Source: Fulvivirga sp. M361 | Lineage (GTDB): Bacteria; Bacteroidota; Bacteroidia; Cytophagales; Cyclobacteriaceae | Reading direction: 5' to 3' | DNA length: 64,000 nucleotides | NCBI RefSeq assembly: GCF_007097395.1 | Contig: NZ_VKDC01000003.1 | Coordinates: 186,001 to 250,000 of the forward strand | Shown: positions 27,905 through 35,431 of the stretch, piece after piece | Layout: every line of letters begins with the position of its first letter | How positions within the stretch are numbered: position 1 is the first letter of the stretch | The notes under the pieces: model-generated | Database searches by the model: none | What the model saw: the letters and a program-made list of their open reading frames with translations, nothing else | Told to the model about the DNA's origin: nothing | Translations under genes and position numbers: made by a program

Positions 27905-30187
27905 ATGCTGCATAAAAAGATACTCGTACTTCTGTTCTTTACCTGGTGTTTTGCATCATGTACATCAGATAATAAAGTCACGGTAATGCCCGCTTCGGTC
28001 CGTCCGGTAGACCAGGTCTATCCATTACTGGATGCTGCTAACTCCAGGTGGTTCTTTTTTGCTTCGGCGTGCAGACCCTTTGGTATGGTTACACTCCATC
28101 CGGATACACAGGTTGGAGGTGCCTGGGGAAGTGGGTACAAATATGACACGGATACGATAAAAGGATTTAGTCACATCCATGGGTGGCAGATCTCAGGTGT
28201 TTCTGTGATGCCTGTTACGTTCAATGAAGCACCTGATCCTTTGTTAACCGATTACTATTCAGCGTTCAGCCATGATAAGGAACATGTCCGTGTGGGGTAT
28301 CATAAGGTGGTGCTGGACCGCTATCAGGTTACCACCGAATTAACCAGCACCAGGAGAGTAGGTTTGCACCGTTATCATTTTCCCCGGAATGAGTCCGTTG
28401 GCATCGTTTTTCAATTGGAAGGAATATTAGGTCCATCCATGATCAAAGACGGCCGGTTAGTCCAGGTCGGGCCAAAAACCCTTTCCGGCCAGTTGACCAA
28501 TGGTCCGACAAAGAGACGTCCAAAAGACGTAGTAGCCTATTTTGAAGTGGCGTTTGATAAAGCCATTGCCGGGCTTACAGGAGAAAATAAAGGAAACAAG
28601 CTGGTGACATTTCCGACCGGAACGGAGGACGTAATGATGAAGGTGGCTATTTCATACACTTCAAATGAAAATGCCAGGCTTAACATGCGTGAAGAACTGC
28701 CCGGATGGGATTTTGACCAGGTAGTGGAAAATTCACAAGTTGAGTGGGATGTGTTATTGAGTAGAATAGTGGTAAAAGATGATGATAGTTTGGCTGTGAG
28801 AAGGTTTTACACCGATCTCTGGCATTCTCTCCAGGGGCGTAGGACCATCAGTGATGTGAATGGCGCCTATCCTGACAACACGGGCGAAATGTTTAGGGTT
28901 GGGCAACTGCCGCAGGACAGCCTTGGCAAACCAAAGTTCAGCCACTATAATTCGGATGCCTTCTGGGGCGCCCAATGGACTTTGAATACGCTCTGGGGGC
29001 TTTTATACCCAAAGAGATACGAGGAATTTGTCAACTCACTCCTGGTATACTATCAGGACGGAGGACTTATACCCCGGGGTCCTTCCGGCGGGAACTATAC
29101 CTACGTAATGACGGGTGCTTCATCCACGCCGTTCATTGTGAGTGCTTACCAGAAAGGCCTTCGGGGATTTGACGCTGAAGTTGCCTACGAAGGAATGAAA
29201 AAAAACCATATGCCAGGGGGTATCATGGGGCATTCCGGATACGAACATGGGTCTGCATCAGGAGGGGGCCTTGAAGACTATATTGAACACGGTTATGTAC
29301 CTTATCCGAATCCCGATGGTGATTTTGGCTATCACCAGGACGGGGCTAGCCTTACTCTTGAATATGCCTACCAGGACTGGGCATTGGCACAAATGGCCAA
29401 AGCGTTGGGTAAAAAAGCAGACTATGACTATTTTTTGGGAAGATCAGAAAATTACAAAAACCAGTTTGATCAAGAGACCGGCTGGATGAGGCCCAAAGAT
29501 ATAAATGGCCAATGGCGGCCGGCTTTTGACCCGTATGAATATGAACACGGCTTCAATGAATCCAATGGAGCGCAGTCTACCTGGTTTGTGCCACACGATG
29601 TGCATGGCCTGGCTGCATTGATGGGAGGAGAGGCAGCAGCCGTAAAAAAACTCAATGCCCAATTCGAAAAAGCAGCCTTGATGGGTTTTACAGCCGGCAC
29701 TTCGCATGAAAGGGGAGAAGACCCGAACAGGGCCCGGGTGCCTATTAACTATGGAAACCAGCCTTCCATACAAACGGCTTTCATTTTTAACCATTTGGGC
29801 CGTCCTGACCTGACGCAATACTGGTCGGGTGAAGTAGCAAAGAAGGCTTTTGGCGGGTTATCACCACATACCGGCTACAACGGCGATGAAGACCAGGGGC
29901 TGATGGGGTCTTTGGCTGTTTTACTAAAACTGGGACTTTTCCAGATGAACGGGGGAACAGAAGAAGACCCGCGGTATGAGTTTGGAAGCCCCATGTTCGA
30001 CCAGGTGTTGCTGCATTTACCCAACGATAAGTCGCTTGAGCTTCTGAGAGAAGGAGAAGGTGTTTTTATTGAAGAGTTGACGTATAACGGCAAGACCCTT
30101 ACGGATTTTTTCCTTACACATACTCAACTGATGGAGGGGGGTATATTGAAATTTAAAATGAGCGAACAATTAAACAGTAAAGAATGA
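27905..30187 (+). CDS. GH92-family glycosidase, divergent member, lipoprotein
   Basis: 760 residues with a lipoprotein signal (FTWCFASC). GH92 fold: the N-terminal sandwich has CRPFGMVTLHPDTQVGGAW, KGFSHIHGWQ and RRVGLHRYHFP. The helical domain has WTLNTLWGLLYPKRYEEFV, NESNGAQSTWFVPHDVHGL and NYGNQPSIQTAFIFNHLG. It differs from the first GH92: the motif that usually reads like DDxGxMSAWYV is GDEDQGLMGSLAVLLKLGLF, and the subsite loops differ, so a different linkage or a non-mannose alpha-glycoside is likely. The two genes are not recent duplicates. The downstream GH28 gene overlaps by four bases. Confidence 0.93.
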   Translation: MLHKKILVLLFFTWCFASCTSDNKVTVMPASVRPVDQVYPLLDAANSRWFFFASACRPFGMVTLHPDTQVGGAWGSGYKYDTDTIKGFSHIHGWQISGVSVMPVTFNEAPDPLLTDYYSAFSHDKEHVRVGYHKVVLDRYQVTTELTSTRRVGLHRYHFPRNESVGIVFQLEGILGPSMIKDGRLVQVGPKTLSGQLTNGPTKRRPKDVVAYFEVAFDKAIAGLTGENKGNKLVTFPTGTEDVMMKVAISYTSNENARLNMREELPGWDFDQVVENSQVEWDVLLSRIVVKDDDSLAVRRFYTDLWHSLQGRRTISDVNGAYPDNTGEMFRVGQLPQDSLGKPKFSHYNSDAFWGAQWTLNTLWGLLYPKRYEEFVNSLLVYYQDGGLIPRGPSGGNYTYVMTGASSTPFIVSAYQKGLRGFDAEVAYEGMKKNHMPGGIMGHSGYEHGSASGGGLEDYIEHGYVPYPNPDGDFGYHQDGASLTLEYAYQDWALAQMAKALGKKADYDYFLGRSENYKNQFDQETGWMRPKDINGQWRPAFDPYEYEHGFNESNGAQSTWFVPHDVHGLAALMGGEAAAVKKLNAQFEKAALMGFTAGTSHERGEDPNRARVPINYGNQPSIQTAFIFNHLGRPDLTQYWSGEVAKKAFGGLSPHTGYNGDEDQGLMGSLAVLLKLGLFQMNGGTEEDPRYEFGSPMFDQVLLHLPNDKSLELLREGEGVFIEELTYNGKTLTDFFLTHTQLMEGGILKFKMSEQLNSKE

Positions 30188-31743
30188 GATCATTACACAC
30201 TATGAAGTACACCCTGGTCCTTTGTTACCTGTTGGTTAGCGTTAACCTGCTGTCAAAAGACATTAATATTCTTACGTTTGGAGCTAAACCCGATGGCGAA
30301 ACCCTCAACACTTCGTTCATTCAAAAGGCAATAGATAAGGTGAGTAACGCCGGGGGTGGGAAGGTGATTATACCGGCAGGTACTTTCCTTTCGGGAAGTA
30401 TTATCCTGAAATCAGGTGTGCACCTTTACCTGGAAGAAAACGCAATTTTGCTGGGTACTACAGACATTTATCAGTACACAAAACTTAATTCGTGGAAGGC
30501 GTTGGTGCTGGCAGACCAGGTCAATAACATCAAAATTACCGGTAAAGGTATCATAGACGGTCAGGGTCGAAAACTGGCTTTAAATGTGGATAGCCTGTTC
30601 CATATCGGGGAAATTAATATTGGTTATAACTTCAGAAGGATGCGCCCTAATGAAGATGGCAGACCTCAGTTGATCAATTTTAAGAACTGCAAAAACATAG
30701 AGGTCAGCGGGATTGAATTAAGGAATGCTTCCAATTGGGTACAGACTTATGATCAGTGCCATAACCTGGAAATTGATAACATTAGTGTAAATAGTACGGT
30801 GTATTGGAATAATGATGGGATCGATATCAGCGATTGTAAGAATGTGCGGATAACCAATTCTTTTATTAACTCGGCCGATGACGGGATATGCCTCAAGTCA
30901 CATAGCGCTGAGCATTCCAATGATAGTATTTACATTGCCAATTGTACGGTACGGTCCAGCGCCAGCGCCATTAAATTCGGAACAGCTTCAGACGGAGGTT
31001 TTAAAAATGTGAAGATCCATGACATTACTGTATATGACACGTTCAGGTCCGCCATAGCATTGGAATCCGTGGACGGCGGTGTTTTAGAGAACATAGATAT
31101 TAGTGACATTGTCGCCACCAACACCGGCAATGGTATTTTCATCCGCCTGGGTCATCGCAACACACAAGGGCAGGTGGGAGTATTAAAGAACATTAGTATT
31201 CGAAATGTGCGGGTTGAGATCCCTTTTGAGCAACCTGACCTGTATTATGATTGTCGGGGTCCCCGATTACCTTTTTTCCATAATCCCTTTCCTAACTCTA
31301 TCACCGGTATTGAAGGGCACTATGTGGAAAATGTACATTTGGAAAACATAACGATCACCCATCCGGGAAGGGCTTCGAGTGGCTATGCCCAGGTACCACT
31401 TTATCGTCTGGCCGGTGTGCCGGAAAATGCATCAGACTATCCCGAGTTTCACATGTTTGGGGAGTTGCCTGCCTGGGGGTTTTATGTCAGGCATGTAAAA
31501 GGGCTTACCTTTAAGAATGTACAACTCAAATTGAAGGAAGATGACTTCAGGCCGGCACTTGTGTTTGACGATGTGCATGATCTGGAACTCGATGGGTTAA
31601 AAGTATATCCACGGACAACGCATGATCAATTGATATTTTGGAACGTTGAAGATTATAACATAGCACACAGCACGGTAGATGATAAGAAACTTGACAGCCC
31701 TGTGATTTTAGAGAATGTTATCACCGGTAAAAATAAAGAGTGA
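30184..31743 (+). CDS. GH28-family polygalacturonase-like enzyme, secreted
   Basis: 519 residues. A start at Met 1 overlaps the GH92 stop by four bases; Met 7 (MKYTLVLCYLLVSVNLLS) gives a cleaner signal peptide. The rest is a right-handed parallel beta-helix opening with NILTFGAKPDGETLNT and AIDKVSNAGGGKVIIPAGTF. The GH28 catalytic residues are visible as NNDGIDISDCKNVRI (around residue 215) and SADDGICLKS, with the second Asp pair as DD. The usual GHG motif is not obvious. GH28 enzymes hydrolyse galacturonosyl and related alpha-uronosyl linkages. In a mannosidase/PI-PLC operon this one may cut a uronic acid in the same glycan; that is inference. The 3' end overlaps the PI-PLC gene by four bases. 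Confidence 0.9.
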   Translation: MRSLHTMKYTLVLCYLLVSVNLLSKDINILTFGAKPDGETLNTSFIQKAIDKVSNAGGGKVIIPAGTFLSGSIILKSGVHLYLEENAILLGTTDIYQYTKLNSWKALVLADQVNNIKITGKGIIDGQGRKLALNVDSLFHIGEINIGYNFRRMRPNEDGRPQLINFKNCKNIEVSGIELRNASNWVQTYDQCHNLEIDNISVNSTVYWNNDGIDISDCKNVRITNSFINSADDGICLKSHSAEHSNDSIYIANCTVRSSASAIKFGTASDGGFKNVKIHDITVYDTFRSAIALESVDGGVLENIDISDIVATNTGNGIFIRLGHRNTQGQVGVLKNISIRNVRVEIPFEQPDLYYDCRGPRLPFFHNPFPNSITGIEGHYVENVHLENITITHPGRASSGYAQVPLYRLAGVPENASDYPEFHMFGELPAWGFYVRHVKGLTFKNVQLKLKEDDFRPALVFDDVHDLELDGLKVYPRTTHDQLIFWNVEDYNIAHSTVDDKKLDSPVILENVITGKNKE

Positions 31744-32792
31744 AAAGCAGATATTACATTTTACTACTGGCAGCATTGTGCTGCTGTCAGCCTAAGGCTG
31801 AGTTGAGACTGAATGATGTACGGGTGATCGGAAGTCACAATAGTTACAAGCTGCCCATCGAAAAAGCACTCCGGGACCTTCTGTCACTGCAAGATTCGGC
31901 CCGGATGGCAAGCTTACAATACGGTCATCTGCCGCTCAGCGAACAACTTGATCTTGGCTTGAGAAACCTGGAAATAGACCTGTTCCATGATCCGGTCGGT
32001 GGTCGGTTCGCAAATCCGAAAGGGCTGGAAATGTTGGCTGCTTCGGGACAACAACCCTTACCCTATGATGAAAAGAATGATCTGTCAAAACCAGGGTTCA
32101 AGGTCTTTCACGTACAGGACATCGATTTCAGAAGTCATAAGCTCCTTTTCGAGGAGGTTTTAAAAGAGCTGAAATACTGGTCAGACCAAAACCCCGATCA
32201 TTTTCCCGTATTTATCACATTAGAAGCCAAAGATAAAGCCATTGAGGGTTTGACACCTCCTTTGAAGTTTGCGGAAAGTGCGTTAGACAGTATTGACCTG
32301 GTACTGAATCAATATATGGGGACTGATAAGCTGATCACACCTGATTGGGTGAGAGGCGAAAAAACGACACTTGAAGACAAAATACTACAGGACGGCTGGC
32401 CGCTTTTGAGGGAATGCAAGGGAAGATTCCTTTTTATACTGGATGATGCTAAAGAAAAAAGAGCTCTGTACATTAAAAATTATCCGGGATTAAGTGGCCG
32501 GGTAATGTTCACCAATTCCCCTGCGGGTACTTCAGAAGCTGCCTTTATGATCATCAATGATCCGAAGAAGGAGCAGGAGCGGATAAAACGGTTGGTTAAG
32601 AAAGGGTATATGATAAGGACACGTGCCGATGCCGGGACCCGGGAAGCCCGGACCGGTGACTATTCGAAATTTGAAGCGGCCCTCTCCAGCATGGCCCATG
32701 TGATCACAACGGATTATTACCAGCCGTCACAGCTTTTTGAATCCACTTATTCAGTCCGTTTTAAAGAGGGTGGTTTTGTGAGACACTTTTAA
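31740..32792 (+). CDS. Calcium-dependent phosphatidylinositol-specific phospholipase C (PI-PLC C1-like), lipoprotein
   Basis: 350 residues, GTG start inside the GH28 stop (GTGA overlap). The signal ends in a triple-cysteine lipobox (LAALCCCQ). The TIM-barrel opens with LNDVRVIGSHNSYKLPIEK, whose first catalytic His is in GSHNSY. LGLRNLEIDLFHDP follows (acidic metal ligands), then FKVFHVQDIDF with the second His. The C-terminal part has FITLEAKD and RADAGTREAR, all typical of the PI-PLC-C1 group found in bacteria and fungi. Family enzymes cleave phosphatidylinositol or inositol-phospholipids between glycerol (or ceramide) and the phosphate. It is the last gene of the mannosidase operon. It should act in the periplasm or on the surface. 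Confidence 0.9.
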   Translation: MKSRYYILLLAALCCCQPKAELRLNDVRVIGSHNSYKLPIEKALRDLLSLQDSARMASLQYGHLPLSEQLDLGLRNLEIDLFHDPVGGRFANPKGLEMLAASGQQPLPYDEKNDLSKPGFKVFHVQDIDFRSHKLLFEEVLKELKYWSDQNPDHFPVFITLEAKDKAIEGLTPPLKFAESALDSIDLVLNQYMGTDKLITPDWVRGEKTTLEDKILQDGWPLLRECKGRFLFILDDAKEKRALYIKNYPGLSGRVMFTNSPAGTSEAAFMIINDPKKEQERIKRLVKKGYMIRTRADAGTREARTGDYSKFEAALSSMAHVITTDYYQPSQLFESTYSVRFKEGGFVRHF

Positions 32793-33215
32793 AAACTTTA
32801 AACCTACTACTTTCTGTCTCATAAACTCGTCTCGTGAAGAAGTCGCTAATTTTTCCGATGGTGTAGCTAAACGTACGATAATTAGTTTATTTTAATTGTT
32901 GCCACGATTTTAATGCACCACCATTGCAGTATCCTCCTAAAACGCTCTGTCCATATCTTGCTACCGATACCCGCTGAGTAAACATTTTATGCATAGCTTA
33001 TCGCACCTTGTTAGGTTTGGGGAGGATGTTAAATCGACCGATACCAAACGTAGACTCTTTCTCAACGTTATAGACTTACAAATTCTATTCGACGATATTC
33101 AACAACATCATCAGAAAATAAAAGAATATAAATGTAAGTCTATTATAATGCTCTATTGTTGTCTTAAAAAAAACAGACTCACATGTTTAAAAACTGTAAC
33201 AATTTAGTGCCCATG
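32793..33215. other. Intergenic region after the mannosidase operon
   Basis: 423 bases between the PI-PLC gene and the convergent regulator gene. No clear terminator hairpin with a T-run was found and the ORF at 32989-33207 looks like chance. Transcripts from both sides could meet here. Confidence 0.4.
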
Positions 33216-33917
33216 TCAAAGCCTGGCATAATGCGGAGTAAGATGCGCCCTCATGTTTCTGCGTAACTCTGCCGCCGTACCTTTTTCCAGGGTTGTTACC
33301 AGGTCCATATGTGAGATATCCCCTCTTGGGGGTTCGGATTTCAGGTGCGATTCCACTTCCATCATATAGTTGAAAATCGGAAGCAACATTTGCTGGAAAC
33401 GGGTCAGTGTGGAATTGCCCGTCATAGCGTAGAGCTTACCGTGAAATGCAATTTCATACCCTAACCGTACTTCGAGGGAATGCTTACACTCGGGATCCTC
33501 TGCCTCTTTCCGGGCAATATCTTTTAACTCTACAATATCTTCATCCGTTTTTCGCACCACAAGCAGGTCGGACATCCCCACTTCAAGTACCAACCTGAGC
33601 TCAAAAATATCTTTCATGGTTTTATCACTGAGAAGGCTGGGGTCCATGAGCCGGGTCACACTGCTTAGCAGGTCCGGTTCAGTAATGACCATTCCCTTAC
33701 GTTTCTTAGACTCTACTATGCCCAGCATTCTTAACCTGCTGAGCGCTTCCCGCACCACATTTCTGCTTACACCGAGCTCTTCAGCCAGCTCGATCTCTTT
33801 GGGCATGGCATCACCTACCTTGAAGTTGTTCTTTTTCAGGTACTCCATCAGGTTTTGCTCTACCTGATCTGCCAGTGAGGTTTTTACAACTGGGGATAAC
33901 TTTAACGATTTAGTCAC
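33216..33917 (-). CDS. GntR-family transcriptional regulator, FadR/FCD subgroup
   Basis: About 233 residues from the GTG at 33917; a longer frame exists to 34130, but its first 71 residues are hydrophobic nonsense and run into the divergent GH28 gene, so the GTG is preferred. The winged HTH is at about residues 8-75 (LADQVEQNLMEYL, ELAEELGVSRNVVREALSRL, GIVESKKRKGMVITEPD). The FCD effector domain follows (about 95-225) with FELRLVLEVGMSDLL and the helix with YEIAFHGKLYAMTGN, whose His is a likely metal ligand. FCD regulators often bind organic acids such as uronates. It sits between two operons that share a palindrome and probably represses both until an inducer, perhaps a uronate or inositol catabolite, is present. 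Confidence 0.9.
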   Translation of the reverse strand: MTKSLKLSPVVKTSLADQVEQNLMEYLKKNNFKVGDAMPKEIELAEELGVSRNVVREALSRLRMLGIVESKKRKGMVITEPDLLSSVTRLMDPSLLSDKTMKDIFELRLVLEVGMSDLLVVRKTDEDIVELKDIARKEAEDPECKHSLEVRLGYEIAFHGKLYAMTGNSTLTRFQQMLLPIFNYMMEVESHLKSEPPRGDISHMDLVTTLEKGTAAELRRNMRAHLTPHYARL

Positions 33918-34008
33918 TGATTGTCCGATTTTATAAAGTTGTCGAAATATATGGAGCCATAATTGATTTGTGGTCAAAAATTGTTCCTTAAAGTCATACT
34001 TTTTTGAT

Positions 34009-34039
34009 ATATTGCAATATGTAATTATGTAGTACATAA
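34009..34039. promoter_or_regulatory. Double palindrome in the GntR/GH28 divergent promoter
   Basis: ATATTGCAATAT (34009-34020) is a 12-base palindrome. TTATGTA-G-TACATAA (34025-34039) is a perfect 7+1+7 palindrome ending six bases before the GH28 start codon. The second shares its core with the palindrome at 19509-19523 before SusC. The spacing from the GntR GTG is about 110 bases. A likely operator of the GntR/FCD protein; the first palindrome could bind it too or another factor. Confidence 0.65.
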
Positions 34040-34045
34040 ATAGCA

Positions 34046-35431
34046 ATGGAATACAATATAACGGAATTTGGGGCAAAAGGCAATGGTGTAGCAGATGATT
34101 CTTTTGCAATACAGCAGGCGATTGATACATGTAGTGGCCAGGGAGGAGGGCGTATAGTAGTGCCTTCCGGGCGTACGTTCTTAAGTGGTCCTTTTAAGCT
34201 TAAGTCAAACATCGAATTTCACGTAGGGATTGGGGCAAAGCTGCTGGCCAACCCGGACGAAAGTGTTTACACAGAAAGTGCTTTTCGTGAAAACAGGGGG
34301 GAAGGCTCCATATGGATAGGTGGCGAGAATATTGAAAATGTTATTATTACAGGGGGTGGAACCATTGACGGGAACGGGATTTCTTTCATGGGACAAGAAA
34401 AAAATGATGCCTACGATTTGAAACCATTTGATGAAGTAGATCCCAGGCCGCATGTTATCACCATTATAGGAGGTAAAAGCATTAAGATCATGAATATAAC
34501 CATGAAGGATGCGGCTTACTGGGGCATTCATCTTGTAGGCTGCCACGACGTGAGCATGGAGGGTCTTTTTATTTATAATTGTTTGAAAATCAGGAATAGC
34601 GATGGGATAGACCTGGACCATTGCCAGAATGTGAATATTTCCAACTGCCATATCGAATCAGGAGATGATTGCATATGCTTCAAAAACAGGCGTGAGTATG
34701 CAGAGTTCGGACCTTGCAAGGACATTACGATAACCGGGTGTACGATGGTGTCTACTTCATGTGCAGTAAAATTTGGGTCCGAGAATGTTGACCAGATCAG
34801 AAATGTAACCATCACTAATTGTATTATTAAAGACAGTAACCGTGGCATTGGGATCCAAAATCGTGATGAAGGTACCATTTCAAATATTATTGTATCCAAT
34901 GTGATCATGGAGTGCAGGTTGTTTTCCGATGTCTGGTGGGGTAAATCAGAGCCGATATATATCACTGCTTTTCCCAGGTCGACTGAAAACCATAAAGACG
35001 CGGGGATCAGGTTGCCAAAAGGTGCTACAAGCGGTGAGGTAGGACAGGTATCGAATATTACTTTCGCTAACATTCGTTGTAAAAGTGAGAACGGTGTGTT
35101 TGTAGGTAGTTATGCCACGGATAAGGTACGTGACGTACGCTTTGAAGGAGTGGATATAGCCATTGATAAGACTACCGATTATCCTGGTGGGATCTATGAT
35201 TGCAGGCCATGTGCCGGCCCGGATACGCTTGAAGGCCGTACAGCTGGCTTTTTCTTATACAATGTTTCTGATGTAAATATCGTGGACTGTAGTCTCATTT
35301 GGGGGCCGCATCGCGCTGACTATTTTGAAACTTCGATCATCGACGAAGGGTCGGTCAATGTGAAGGTCAAAAATTTTGATTTTGCGGAAGAAAGCAGGAC
35401 AGGCCATACTAATTTAAAGATGATAAAGTGA
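34046..35431 (+). CDS. GH28/pectate-lyase-fold enzyme without signal peptide
   Basis: 461 residues. The ATG is preceded in frame by a stop at 34037-34039, so no longer form exists and the protein starts directly with MEYNITEFGAKGNGVADDS, the mature N-terminus of the beta-helix family. GH28 residues are present as NSDGIDLDHCQNVNI (around residue 192) and ESGDDCICFKN, then NCIIKDSNRGIGIQNRDEG. It should therefore be cytosolic, acting on a short imported uronosyl fragment, an unusual place for GH28. It opens an operon with a symporter (four-base overlap), MIOX and a phosphatase, so an inositol- or uronate-linked disaccharide is a sensible guess. The exact linkage is unknown. Confidence 0.88.
   Translation: MEYNITEFGAKGNGVADDSFAIQQAIDTCSGQGGGRIVVPSGRTFLSGPFKLKSNIEFHVGIGAKLLANPDESVYTESAFRENRGEGSIWIGGENIENVIITGGGTIDGNGISFMGQEKNDAYDLKPFDEVDPRPHVITIIGGKSIKIMNITMKDAAYWGIHLVGCHDVSMEGLFIYNCLKIRNSDGIDLDHCQNVNISNCHIESGDDCICFKNRREYAEFGPCKDITITGCTMVSTSCAVKFGSENVDQIRNVTITNCIIKDSNRGIGIQNRDEGTISNIIVSNVIMECRLFSDVWWGKSEPIYITAFPRSTENHKDAGIRLPKGATSGEVGQVSNITFANIRCKSENGVFVGSYATDKVRDVRFEGVDIAIDKTTDYPGGIYDCRPCAGPDTLEGRTAGFFLYNVSDVNIVDCSLIWGPHRADYFETSIIDEGSVNVKVKNFDFAEESRTGHTNLKMIK

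Noticed and set aside
32989-33207. 72-residue ORF after the PI-PLC gene
   Set aside because: No motif or signal, and composition unlike the neighbouring genes.
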